A program made the translations under genes and the position numbers. The notes below the pieces were generated by a model. That model was not told where the DNA came from and did no database searches. It saw nothing but the letters and a program-made list of their open reading frames with translations. A stretch of 64,000 nucleotides of DNA from positions 29,511,300 through 29,575,299 of the forward strand of contig NC_086254.1 in the NCBI RefSeq assembly GCF_021018805.1, read 5' to 3'. Each line of letters opens with the position of its first letter. Positions within the stretch are counted from its first letter, which is position 1. This DNA comes from Prinia subflava (Eukaryota > Chordata > Aves > Passeriformes > Cisticolidae). Below are positions 22,991-50,805 of this stretch, piece by piece.

Positions 22991-25900
22991 ACAGCAAAGA
23001 GAAAACTGCTTCCTATGAGAAGGTTGTCAATGTGGATGTCAAGTTGGGGCAGGTCTCGGTGAAGAATCCACGGGGATCATCTCATGAACTGCCTAAAATG
23101 TTCACCTTTGATGCTGTATATGACTGGAATTCCAAACAGGTTGAACTCTACGATGAGACCTTCAGACCCCTCGTGGACTCTGTTCTGCAGGGGTTTAATG
23201 GGACAATCTTTGCTTATGGGCAGACTGGGACAGGGAAAACATATACCATGGAAGGGGTGCGTGGTGATCCCGAGAAGAGAGGGGTCATCCCCAATTCATT
23301 CGACCACATTTTCACCCACATCTCTAGATCTCAAAATCAGCAATACTTAATTAGAGCGTCTTATTTGGAAATATATCAAGAAGAAATTAGAGACTTGTTA
23401 TCAAAGGATCAGTCCAAGCGGCTGGAGTTGAAGGAGAGACCAGACACAGGGGTTTTTGTTAAGGATTTGACCACCATTGTTACAAAAAGCGTCAAAGAGA
23501 TAGAGCACATCATGAACTTGGGAAACCAGAACCGCTCCGTCGGCGCCACCAACATGAACGAGCACAGCTCTCGGTCTCACGCCATCTTCCAGATCACCAT
23601 CGAGTGCAGCGAGTTGGGACTGGACGGAGAGAACCACATCCGTGTCGGGAAGCTCAACTTGGTGGACCTGGCAGGCAGCGAGCGGCAAACAAAGACTGGA
23701 GCACAGGGGGAAAGGCTGAAGGAAGCCACCAAAATCAATCTCTCCCTCTCAGCTTTGGGCAACGTTATCTCTGCCCTGGTGGATGGCAAAAGCACACACG
23801 TTCCGTACCGGGACTCCAAGCTGACCAGGCTACTTCAGGACTCGTTAGGTGGCAATGCCAAAACCGTGATGGTGGCCAATATAGGCCCTGCCTCTTACAA
23901 TGTAGAGGAGACACTGACCACACTGAGATATGCCAACCGTGCCAAAAACATCAAGAACAAGCCACAAGTGAATGAGGATCCTAAGGACGCTCTGCTGCGG
24001 GAATTCCAGGAGGAGATTGCTCGACTCAAGGCACAGTTGGAAAAACGGTCTATTGGCAAAAGAAAGAGGAGGGAAAGGAGGAGGGAGGGTGGGGAAGAGG
24101 AGGAGGACACTGAAGAGGGTGAGGATGAAGGAGATGACAAAGATGACTATTGGAGGGAGCAACAAGAAAAGCTGGAGATTGAGAAGAAAGCTATAATCGA
24201 GGATCACAGCTTGGTAGCAGAAGAAAAGATGAGGCTGCTGAAAGAGAAGGAGAAGAAAATGGAGGACCTGAAGCGAGAGAAAGAAGCAACAGAGATGCTG
24301 AGTGCCAAAATCAAGGTAGAATTCTTCCTTTTCGTAAGCAGTTTCCTTAGGCTGTGGGGAAAATAAAGCAATTTGGAAAGATATTTCAGAGGAAGTTTCC
24401 AGGACAGTGATTTGTGTTTACATTGGAAGCTTTTAAAAGAAACTATTTCTATCCAGAAGTTGACATTTCCACTATTAATTACATGTTTCAATATTCATGA
24501 GTTATTGCATTGTTCTTATGTGCTGATCCTAAACTACTGGCACAATAAAAGACAATGCATCTCTTCACAAGCTGTGGCACTAAAAATGTTTCTGTCACAG
24601 ATCATTAACAAGTTATTTACATGGAGCACACATTTTGGTTCTCCAGTTTTGCCACACATTGCAGTGATGCCTTATTCTAAATAAGTTACTGTTGCATTAA
24701 TCCCACAGTTTTATAGGAATTTTAAGAATCAGTGATTCCTGTAGCAGCTGCCTTGAAAGAGAAGGTTAAGTAAGGGAGCTGCCCTGAAGAAGTTGTATCC
24801 ATAGGAGAGAAAGTTACCCTCTGTAGTCACTGAGAGAAACTTCTGACCCTGGTTTTTCCTTTCAGGCCATGGAAAGCAAGCTGCTGGTGGGAGGGAAAAA
24901 TATTGTGGATCACACAAATGAACAGCAGAAAATCCTGGAACAGAAACGACAGGAAATTGCAGAACAGGTACAAGGAAGGAGATTTGTTATTTTGTATAAG
25001 AAGCCTTGCTGAGGAACTTTTGTAAAACATTGTGTCAGGGAAATTACCAGAAAGTTTTCCCGGAGTTAACCCTGAAATTGGTTTAATGACAATCATTTAT
25101 TGAAATGGATGGGGAAAGGCTTGTGTTGTATTTAGCACTATTTGAAATTATGTAAAGAAGGTTTGTAATAGTTTTCTTCTAGCTCTTCATGGTAAAGATT
25201 TACCTCCTATCTTGATTTGAGCTGTTTGTAAGTGAAGAAATATTTGTAAGATCTCTGTGAGTACCGGTTCAGCCTTTAGCTGAAGGGAGGGGTCTTTACT
25301 CTGTGCTAAAAGTTTCTGTTACGAAAATTCTATTGGTGATTCTTAAATGCAATAACCAGTACAAACTGATAAAAAGGAAAGAAACAAATAATCTGAAAAT
25401 GACATTTGATTCCTGTAGTTGAAGCTTGAGCCTTGTTCACTTTGTCTGATCATAATAGCAAAATAAGGACAAATAAGAATTGATGCTTCTGGTATTTCTG
25501 TGGCTAGAGATAGGAAGAACTGGAAGGCAGGGGAGGAAATCCGTCCTGAGCATTGGTATCATGTGTGCCAGCTGGAGGTGACAAGGTAATTGTGGTCTTT
25601 AATACCATGTTGTCACATTCTTCAGAAACGTCGGGAGCGAGAAATCCAGCAACAGATGGAGAGTCAGGATGAGGAGACACTAGAGCTGAAGGAGACATAT
25701 AGTTCTTTCCAGCAAGAGGTGGACTTAAAGACCAAAAAACTCAAAAAGGTAAAAAGAAAACGATTCCCTGTCTACCAGGCTGGGAATAAAATCAGCTTGT
25801 GTGTGAAAGTGAGAGGAGCTTTGGCAAGTGATGGATTTTGGCTCTTGTTGTGTGCTGCAGTTATTTTCCAAGCTGCAAGCTGTGAAGGCAGAGATCCTTG

Positions 25901-28033
25901 ATCTCCAAGAAGAGCACATCAAGGAGCGCCAGTATAGGGAACAGCACCAGAATGAACTCACCAGGGAACTAAAGCTAAAGTAAGTCCCATCACACCACTG
26001 CCTGCTGCAAACTGTAACAGAGAGGGTTTCTCGGGGCAGGGAGTGGAGGGACTGCCTTGCACTTACTTGTGGAATAAGATTTAACCATGAGAAAACGAAA
26101 CCATTCCTCCTTTTCCAAGGTTGTATTATGTCAGTGGGAGAGGAGCAGTGAGGAAAGTCATTGCTAATTATGTTTCTTGTATATTTCTCATTTTTGTGGT
26201 TGCATGTAGGCACCTGATTATTGAAAACTTTATTCCCTTGGAAGAAAAGAATAAGATCATGAACAGATTATTCTTTGATGAAGAGGAAGACAACTGGAAA
26301 CTACATCCCATAACCCGTCTGGAGTGAGTGTACTTCTGCTCTTGGGATGGAATTACAGGTCACAGGAAACCCTCTAGCTGTCAAGAGCAAAAGAGGGATT
26401 GAATTGGGGATGTAAACTGGCCCTCTAGAGTTCACAGCTTGTTGATGTAAAATAAAATAAAATAAAATAAAATAAAATAAAATAAAATAAAATAAAATAA
26501 AATAAAATAAAATAAAATAAAATAAAATAAAATAAAATAAAATAAAATAAAATAAAATAAAATAAAAATCAATTTATTCCTCTTAATAGTGCTGTAAAAT
26601 AGGAATGTACAGTTAGGAGAGATTATGATTTTTCTAATAGGCAAACACAATAATTATATGTAAAATATATGTAATAGTGCATTCACCCTATCCTATTTCT
26701 ATGCATTCCTATCATATTTCTTTCCTGCTCCTACAAATGCAGCCTGGGTGGTTTCTGCTGTGTTGAAACAGATTTCTGCATGGAATTTGCAGATGTTGTA
26801 GCTCATAAACTCCAAGAGGAGCCTTTGGTTTTAGGGTATAACAGCCTGAGTCTCTGTTTTTCTCTAGCAACCAGCAGATGATGAAAAGACCAGTATCTGC
26901 TGTGGGGTACAAAAGGCCCCTGAGCCAACACGCCAGGAAGTCCATGATGAATTATACAGAGGCTCGGTACAGGGTAAGGCCAGATGTGGTTGAACCTTTG
27001 TCTCTTCACCCTCATGACCAGGGGAATGTGAATTCCAGAGGGGATTGTGTGTTCTTCTTTGTGATGTAAATTTGTAGTGTCCTGCATACATTTATAAAGT
27101 ACTTCAGATTAAGTTTCTGGAGGGCAAAGTAACAGTTTGCATGAGAACACAAGACTTTGATTCTGCTTCTCCTGTCTCAGGCAGAGAACATTGTGTTACT
27201 GGAAATGGACGGGCCCAGCAGGACGACGAGGAACTATGAAGGTCCAGCCATTGCTCCCAAGGTTCAGGCAGCTCTGGAAGCAGCTCTGCAGGATGAAGAT
27301 GAGATTCAAGTGGACGCCTCAAACTTTGAGAGCACTTCAAAAAAAATATCAAAACCCAGGTGAGTTGGACTTTCTCTGAGCAGACTGGCCCACAGGAGAG
27401 GTACAAGTACACTTGCTGTTGGTCAGCACTTCTCTTCAGTGAAGTGAAGCTGAGATTCATAGCAAAGCAGAGAGAGAAAGGAATACACAATCATTAAGAT
27501 TAGAAAAGACCTTTTGAGTCCAACCTCCAACTGAATCCCATCCTGCTACTAAACCTTATCTTGAAGTGCCACATCTACTCACTTTTTGAACACTTCAGGA
27601 GACAGAGATTCCCTGAGCAGCCTGTGCCAGGGCTCAACCACTCCTGCAGGGAAGAAATTTTCCCTAATATCCTCACAGAACTTTCAAGTTCCTTGTAGAA
27701 CTTGAGGCTGTTTCACCTTGGCCTGTTGCTTGCTACTTGGAGAAGAGGCCAACCCCTGCCTCGCCACAACCTTCTTTCATTGTGTAGGACATAGGACAGA
27801 ACAAAAAGCTGAGACCGTTTATTAGAGAATAACTCCATCAAAAAAATCAGCTTTTTGCAGATCCATTTTGGAAAGTAACAGGTCGTTGACATTGTTAGAG
27901 CTTTTCTTGTTTATATTTTAATTTTTGCTTCTTCAGACCGAAAACTGGAAGGAAATCGGTGGGATCCACATCAGGATCAGGCACCCCCAGTTCTCAGCTC
28001 TACCCACAGTCACGAGGGCTGGTTCCAAAATAA
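22933..28033 (+). CDS. KIF3B: KIF3B, kinesin-2 motor subunit
   Basis: Plus-end-directed microtubule motor that pairs with KIF3A and binds KAP3 to form heterotrimeric kinesin-2, which drives anterograde intraflagellar transport and vesicle traffic. Eight coding exons: 22933-24315, 24866-24967, 25626-25748, 25861-25979, 26210-26323, 26868-26973, 27181-27359, 27937-28033 (TAA). Exon 2 starts at 22883 with 50 nt of 5' UTR. Total 740 codons (human 747). The motor domain runs from residues 8-345: P-loop GQTGTGKT 96-103, switch I SSRSH 212-216, switch [10 protein letters not shown] 243-250. A basic stretch (374-384) and an acidic stretch (388-405) follow, then the coiled-coil stalk (about 406-590) and a globular tail ending SRGLVPK, as in human. 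The exon 6/7 junction codon is GAC (Asp), where human has Glu. A shorter acidic insert accounts for most of the length difference. Confidence 0.97.
24060..24135 (+). repeat. KIF3B: Purine-only coding tract with G4 potential in KIF3B
   Basis: Within exon 2 the coding strand is almost pure A/G. It includes GGGAGGGTGGGG near 24083-24094 preceded by another GGG at 24071, so four G-tracts lie within about 25 nt. It encodes the basic and acidic residues that link the motor to the stalk. Confidence 0.7.
26449..26568 (+). repeat. (AAAAT)24 microsatellite, KIF3B intron 6
   Basis: A 120-bp near-perfect pentanucleotide array in the intron between exons ending at 26323 and starting at 26868. The reverse strand gives a repetitive FILFY open frame, which is an artefact. 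Likely length-polymorphic. Confidence 0.97.
27489..27795 (-). mobile_element. CR1 LINE 3' fragment, antisense, KIF3B intron 8
   Basis: Reverse-oriented CR1 3' end. It starts with TCATTAAGATTAGAAAAGACC (the complement of the CR1 terminal segment) and continues through the complement of the CR1 segments for 'GCCCAGGCTGCTCAGGGAA' and 'CTCCTCTCCAAGTAGCAAG'. It is 5'-truncated and diverged. Confidence 0.85.
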
Positions 28034-31000
28034 AACCAGCAACGCTTCGCCAGGGAGGGAACAGCCTTTACCTTCTGGGAGCAGAGACAAGGACAAACCT
28101 GCAGAGAGAGCTCCTGGCCAGCCTCCAGCCCCTCTCCCTGGAGATGGCCTTGTTGCTGTTTAACTGACTCGGGCCAATCCAGGGGCACTGAGCCATGGCA
28201 AGATCCGTGCTTGCAATTCAGCGTTTGGCCTCTGTGGGAAATGGATTTTAGTTAGGAAATCAAAAATGCATGAGGTACGTTACAGTGTGTTAGGAGCAAT
28301 GGGAAGCATGGGGATCACCTCACAGCATCACCGTCCTCCTCCTGCACCAGCCCTTCTGCTGCGTGGGGCTTTTCAGCTGTTGGGCACTAAGAAGACAGAG
28401 TTGAAAGTCATCTCATCAGAACCACCAATCTGCAGCTTCACAGTGAGAACCAAAAGAGCTGAAAAGCAGAGGATGTGTTCAAACTCGACAAGGTGCAAGG
28501 TTCTTCCTCTTCTTGTGAGAGACTGGCATCACCACCTGGGGTTCAGGCAGGCAGGATGGCAGGGGCCAGAGTGTCCTCACCACCACACACCTGTGCCTCC
28601 CCAAAGGGCTGTAGGACAGAAAAGGGTCTTGAAAACAACTCTGTGGTCTCTAGAAAGGAAGCAGTAGAATCTGAAGTCCTTTCTTTGTTTACAGTGAGAG
28701 CAGGTCTAAGCTGACCTACAGACCTCACCCCTGCCAACAGGAACCACCTTGTCAGAGAACATCTCTGCATGCCAGTGTCAGCTCCACAGCTTTCCTCCTC
28801 TCTCTTGCCTCCATCTTTACCCCTGGCATTTAAAACCAGTGTCCATATGACATCTTTAATGGCAAATGGCCATTCTCTTATGCCTCGCACTGTTGATGGA
28901 AAACGTAGCACTAGCTCAGAGCTCTCCCTGCCAGCCTCAGACTCTCAGCTGGGTAGAGCACTGGATCTTGGAGCTGCACTGAGTGCACTCCTGGGAGTTT
29001 GGTCCCTGCCCTTGGTGTCTAAGGAAGTTCAGCATTCAGTGCCTCTTGTGCCTCACCTGTTCCATGTTAAGCAGCTTTCTCTCTGCACCTCCCAGCTTAC
29101 TCAGAGCCTGCTGGAAGTGAACCCAACCTAACCGAGGCTGGTGATGGAAGCTGGTGTTAATTCCAGGGGTTTTACTTTGAAAACAAGAGAGGAAGAACTC
29201 CTGCTTTTGACAGTCTCATTGCAAAGCTGCCCTATGACTAAAGCAGGCTTGTGTAACAGGGTAGAGGGAGGTGGAACTCCACGCTAAGGACAGAGTAAGG
29301 TGTCCCTGTCTAGTGTCCCACAGCTCATTTATAAGTTTTAGTTCACTGTATATTGAGACTTGGGATGTTACTTTTTCTGGTTGCTCTTGGCTGTCATCCT
29401 GTGAACGTTTTTACCTGTTTCCCTCACTGATGACTCCCTCCAGACTGACACGTGTGAGTGTGTGAGGACTTGCCTGGTTGTAGACATGCTCTGATGTGCG
29501 GACTCTGCCTTGTGCTTGTGAAGTGTCCACGGAGTGACTTCATCCAGGCTGGAGAACTCCTTTCTACTGACCCCCTGAGCAGGAGGAACTGAGTGCTCAG
29601 CACAGCTCACCTGTGCATCCTGCAGGCACGGTGCCCAGGTGAGCCAGGTGGGCCCCTTAAACACCAACTTGGCTGCTGCATTCCATGGACTGCTTTCCCT
29701 GGCTACAAGGTTAATATATGTATACACATATATGCACACACATATATATATATATATATAAAATAGTTGTGGTGGAGAAAGGAGGGATTTGCTTATAATT
29801 GAGAGAGCAGGCACATGACCAATTTCTTTCAACCTTAACATGGAAACCCAACATAATCTTCATTTTCACAAAGCACTGTTTCTATCCAGAGAGCTTTTTT
29901 ACTGGCTTTTGTTGCATAGTATAACATCACCTTCTCTTCCCTCTCCTCCTTCTTTCTCTCCAGCACATAATCTTCTGTACTAGGACATTTTAAAAGATGA
30001 TTGTATAGTTTAAGTGCTCAAGAGAATTGAAATTAACTGGGGAGGGAGGTTGAAAACCCTGAAATAGCAGCACAGTGTATAACCACATGTATGTACGTAC
30101 CTGTGTACACATGTTCTATGTGAATAATGCATACACAGACACATCTGTGTCTGCACATGTGCACACTTTTCCTCAGTTGCTACTATTCCATAGGGAATTC
30201 TATATTAAACTCATATGCTGGAAACTGCCCTCGTGGCAAGGCTGGTACCATGGAGCTCTGCAGTGCAAACCTGTTTTCATGTTGATGAGCCAGTGTCAGA
30301 AAGGCTCTGCTTTTAACTCTGTAGAAATTCATTAGCAAGGTGAAAGAAACTCAGTAGAGTGGAAACGAATAAATCTGCATATTTAGTCATTGTATGTAAA
30401 TTGGGGCTGCAGGGTGGAGATTTGGTCAGTGTATTCATGGGCAATCTCGGCCTGTTACAGAAGCTTTTGGATTCTCATTCCAAAGGACTTTACTCTCACC
30501 AGATGCTCAGTGGCACTGATATTAAGATACATTGTCTTAAGCTGTACAAAACATACTGAGCTCTGAGTTGAAGCTTTTAAGAAACATTCCTGTCGAGTTT
30601 GCCCTTCTTTGGTGTTATCTGAACCATCTGGGCTTCCTGCTGGTTAACCAAAGGCAGGAAATCCAGCTGGACTCCTGGAAGAGGCCCTGGGACAGCCTTG
30701 CACCGTCACCTTTTCTTCATAGGAATGTTTAACTTTCAACATAATTGTCTTTGCTCTGATCTGTATAATGGGATCTTTTTTTAAAAAAAAAGTGGCATGG
30801 AGCAGGAGCCAGCCCATGGGAGCAAGTGCCACAAGACACTGAAGCATAGGAATTAAAGCACTTTCTTAAATCCTTAACTTAGGTCTAGCACCTTTTTAAA
30901 AATATTTGCATGCTGCTTGAATCTTCTAAAACACATACCTCTGCCAGAGCACCTGGGGCTGCGCCGGTGCCTTATACAGATCAGAGCAGGCAGCGTTCAG

Positions 31001-31545
31001 CCAGTTTGAGGAGTGTCAGTCTGCCCTGGCTGCACACGCAGCACTGGAGTTTCAGTGAGTGTACCTGGACCTGTCCTCTCTCCTGTCTGTGCTGGGCAAC
31101 CTGCACCAGTCTTGAAACTGTTCAGTGGAATTTCTTGGGGTCTGCTCCTGCTGTGTTCAAACACAGACTGGAAAAGAGAACCTGCAAAAGCCATAATTAG
31201 CTACAGAGATGGAACTGGAATGAGAACACTGGTGCTGCCTGCTGCACTGTGCAGTGGGAGGTTGACTCTCTAGGGTCCAGGTGCTTACTGCCTTCTCCAG
31301 CCCCCTTTCTTTTTGAAGAGGTGACCCAGGATCCTTCTATGGGCACAGCTGTCAATGACAACTCTCAGCTCCTTGGAGATACACCCACCTCCACCTTCTC
31401 TTAGGTGATCTGTAGAAAAAGAACCTGTCCATAGTTCTGTCCATAGTTTTACAGCTTATATTTATTTGTATCATCTCTTTTGTCTAGGAATGTAAAGTGA
31501 TCCTAAAATACAATGTGTAATAAAGTCAATAAGATTTATTGCATC
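28034..31545 (+). other. KIF3B: KIF3B 3' UTR
   Basis: About 3.5 kb from the stop codon to AATAAA at 31519-31524, with T/G-rich sequence after it. This resembles the long 3' UTR of mammalian KIF3B. It contains a TA-rich tract (29711-29764) and an alternating CA/TG/TA stretch around 30075-30165. No other coding or RNA gene was recognised. Confidence 0.7.
29711..29764. repeat. (TA)n/(CA)n simple repeat in KIF3B 3' UTR
   Basis: Alternating pyrimidine-purine run containing (TA)10 at 29742-29761, preceded by TATACACATATATGCACACA. It could form AU-rich stem structures in the mRNA. Confidence 0.9.
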
Positions 31546-31696
31546 TATCAAAACGTGCGTTTTTCATTGTTAATCTGGGGCAGGGCTCAGCGACTTCATG
31601 TTTTACAAAGCCTTGAGTTATTCTTTCATAAAAAAAAGTGCACAAAGTAAGTGGGAAAATGTAAATATGAGTAGAACTGCAATGAGTATTGTAATG

Positions 31697-31702
31697 TGTA
31701 TA

Positions 31703-31753
<51 letters not shown>

Positions 31754-31754
31754 G
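31697..31754. repeat. (TG)n(TA)n simple repeat downstream of KIF3B
   Basis: TATGTGTGTG followed by about 20 TA units, then TGTATATATG. It lies about 175 bp past the KIF3B polyadenylation signal and 190 bp before the CR1 element that precedes ASXL1. Confidence 0.95.
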
Positions 31755-31934
31755 AGTAGAAGGTGCTGATGTGGGACCTTGGGAACCAGAGGTGCTGGTG
31801 AAACCCCATCAGAATCCCATTCCAGGGTGGGCCCCCAGCCTCGGTACTTCTTTGCTTGCAGCAGCAATGGGTGGTGCTGATTTAAACCAGTCTTTTATCG
31901 GCGCTGTGGGGAGAAGGAGCCTCGGAACATGACC

Positions 31935-32395
31935 ACGAAGTGTGTCCAGAGAAGGAGAACGAAGGTGGGGAAGAGTCTGTAGTGTATGCCCTATGAGGAG
32001 CAGCTAAGGGAGCCAGGAGTGTTTACCCTGCAGAAAAGGAGGCTCCAGGGTGACCTTACCGCTCTCCACACCTCTGTGAAAGGAGTTTGTAGCCACATGG
32101 GGTCTTCTGCCAACCAGCGACAAGAGGACACAGTTAACTGTGCCAGGGGGAGGGTTAGTAATTAATTCTGGTTTAATTCTTCATCAGGAAGACTTTCTTA
32201 ACAGAAAAGGTATTAGGTACTGGAAGGCGCTGCCCAGGGAGGTGATGGAGTCACCGTCCCTGGAGGCGTTTAAGGAAAGCCTGGACGTGGCCCTCAGTGC
32301 CCTGCTCTGGTGGACGTTGTGGTGTTGGGTCATAGGTTGGACTGGCTGATCTCAGAGGTCTTTTCCAGCCTCATTGATTCCGTGATAACCGGGAT
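31935..32395 (+). mobile_element. CR1 LINE 3' fragment between KIF3B and ASXL1
   Basis: The longest CR1 copy here, about 460 bp in sense orientation. Diagnostic segments include AGGAGCAGCTAAGGGAGCC, CCAGCGACAAGAGGACACA, GGAAGGCGCTGCCCAGGGAG, GATGGAGTCACCGTCCCTGG and a 3' end of TTGGACTGGCTGATCTCAGAGGTC..TCATTGATTCCGTGAT. It stops where the ASXL1 CpG island begins. Confidence 0.92.
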
Positions 32396-32947
32396 GCTGG
32401 AACACAAACAGCCGCAGCCCTCAGCCTCGAGCCCTCAGCTCCAGCTCGGTCCCGCAGCCGCCCCCGGCCCGGGCGGTGCCGCTTCCCCTCCGCGGCCATG
32501 CGGCGGCAGCGGCCTCTCCCGCCATGCGGCGCGGCGGCCGCCGGGACTTGTAGTCCGCGGGCGAGAGCTGTGCGGGGCTGGGGCCACGCAGGAGGACTAC
32601 AACTCCCGGCGGTCCTTGCGGTTTGTTTTCCTTCAAACCAGCCCCAGGCCCGCCCCTCCAGCCCCTCCCCTCCGGTCCCCCCGTGTCCCGCCGCGGCCAC
32701 CGTCGCCGGGCCCCGCCGCCCCGCCCCGCTCCCGGCCCTTTGACCCCGTTGTTATGCCGGGCCCGAGCCGCCGCCGCCGCCGCCGCCTCCCGTAGCGCCC
32801 GGAGTCGCCCCCGCCTCGCGCCCCGCCCGCCGCGCCCGCCGCGCCCATCCCGCCCCGGTCGCCGCCGCCCGCCTGCCGCCCGCGCGCCCAACGGTCCGCG
32901 CCCGCCGCGCCCGCCCGCGCGGGAGGAGGAGGAGGAGGAGGAGGAGG

Positions 32948-48837
<15,890 letters not shown>

Positions 48838-50805
48838 TAAATTACGGCCATGGGACAGGTTGTATATTCAGTGTGTGTATTTTGATAACGACTGATCCTA
48901 ACGCCTGTACACAAAGTACACAAAGTACTCTCTGTTCATAGTAGAAATGCTGTTACACTTTGTTTTGGTGAGGAACGTTGAGCTGCCTTCCCACGGAGAT
49001 CAACAGCGTGGAGCCCGTTCCTGCTCACCGGGACACCCTGCTCGGGTAGGCTCTGCCCCATGGGAGTGATCCTGCTGCTTCCTGCTGTCATGGAAATTCC
49101 AGCTGTGCTCTGGTACAGTGCTGAGGCTGATGCCGGGGGAAAGAGGCCGTTCGCTGTGGCAATCCCTGGACCTTCTGTGGAGGAAATCCTTACATCCAGA
49201 GGAACTGGAACATGGTGTTTGCCATTTCAGGGCTGCACAAGGTGAGGCCCTACAGTCTTCCACTCTCCCCTTCTGCCATCTCCATTCCTGGTTTGTGTGG
49301 GAAGTGCTGCTGTGCAGTGAGTGTAAGCAGAGAGCTGCCCTGCAGGGATGATCGGGTGCAGTTTTTGGATGCTACAGCAGGACGTGGTGCCCAAGAACGT
49401 GCTCTGCAGGTGGTTATGGAGCCATGAAAAGCCCACTGTGTGCCACATGGAGCCCACGTGGAGGATGCAAGAAGAAGAGCAAAAAAATTTGGGGCAAGTG
49501 CCAAGCAAATGCCTTCTGCTGGCCTGCAGGAAGCTGTGTGGCCAGGGAACTGTTCCTGGCTGAACTGGCCCAGCGGCTGTGCCTGCCTCCTTTGGCCAGC
49601 TTCCACAAACTGCTGTGGAGCACTGGAGGTTCCTGGAGCTCAGTGATAGGGGCAGTGAGCTCTGCACTGCGGCTTTATGGTGAGGACCTGAAACCCCACA
49701 GCAGCTGAGCACCTGCGAGCATCGAGCTGTGCATCCGTGTGACCATCACCTAACATTTAAAGCAGTGTTCTTTCCTTTTTTTTAATTTTCCTTTTTTTTA
49801 TATTTTCATTCTTGGATGTACAAAGTGAATTATTTGGCTCCTGTAAGTATCCTCTCTGCATCTGTTTGATCATATATTTATATGTTGTACACAGTACTGG
49901 CCAACTCTGTAAATGGATGTAATGTACATAGAGCATAACGGGGTCTTTTTTTTCCTTGGATTTCCAGGCTCTACAGCAGTATTGCATTAAAGTGGTGTTA
50001 GTTATTGTCAGAGCCACTGTATTCTGTCTTGCCTGACGTGAGGCTCACCACACTGGGGTCTGGGTTCCGACAGCCTCCCCGTGCCTGTGGTGCCTGGGTG
50101 GACTGTGCTGTGCAGGCTCCAGGATGACCAGGTGGGATTTGCTGAGCTAAGCTCACTCCCCAGTTGCTCATTTAAGCTCTTGCCAGTTGCTGCTGCATCT
50201 GAGCTCCCAGGGCATGGCTGTACCTGCACTGCAGGGAGGTGAACGAACATCTACGTGCATCCAGAGAGGGAGAGCAAAACTGCAATTCTCTTCCTCTTTG
50301 GAGCAATGTCTAATCAAGAGTTAATTGCTTCAGTGAGGGGGAGAAGCCACTGGCTTATTCAAGCAGGCAGTAGCAAGAATTTTAGGGAGTTTATTTTCAT
50401 TTTTTTCTTCTCATCCCTTTTCCAGCTCCATCCTACCTCCCTTCACCATGCACTTTCTTTCAGCCGTGCAAGTTCCTCTGTCAGCCACAATCGTGAGGGG
50501 TGGAACATGTTCAGTCCCCGAGATGGTTTTATCCTCCATGCATCCCCCAGCCTCATCCCACAAGCTCATGAGAGCCCGGTGCAGCAGCACCCGGGCAGGG
50601 CTGCGGTGCCGGTGGGGGTGAGAGGAGGAGTGGAACCTGCTTACCAAAGATGGGGAGTGGAGCAGGGGGCTGGCTCTGCCTCCTGGGGGGCCACTGCAGT
50701 GTTCAGCTCGGACTGGTCTGGGGGGCAGAGCCCTCGGGGGGGCCTGCTCATGTCTGTCCCTTGTGCTATTGGAACAATAAACACTGTAAAAATCTGCTTG
50801 TGTGG
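48838..50805 (+). other. ASXL1: ASXL1 3' UTR
   Basis: About 1.9 kb from the stop to AATAAA at 50776-50781, followed by a T/G-rich downstream element (CTGCTTGTGTGGTTTC). The length is similar to that of mammalian ASXL1. A second AATAAA at 48836-48841 overlaps the stop codon itself. Open frames on both strands at 49.0-49.7 kb have no domain or splice support. Confidence 0.65.

Noticed and set aside
26432..26650. Repetitive FILFY peptide on the minus strand
   Set aside because: Direct translation of the (AAAAT)24 microsatellite.
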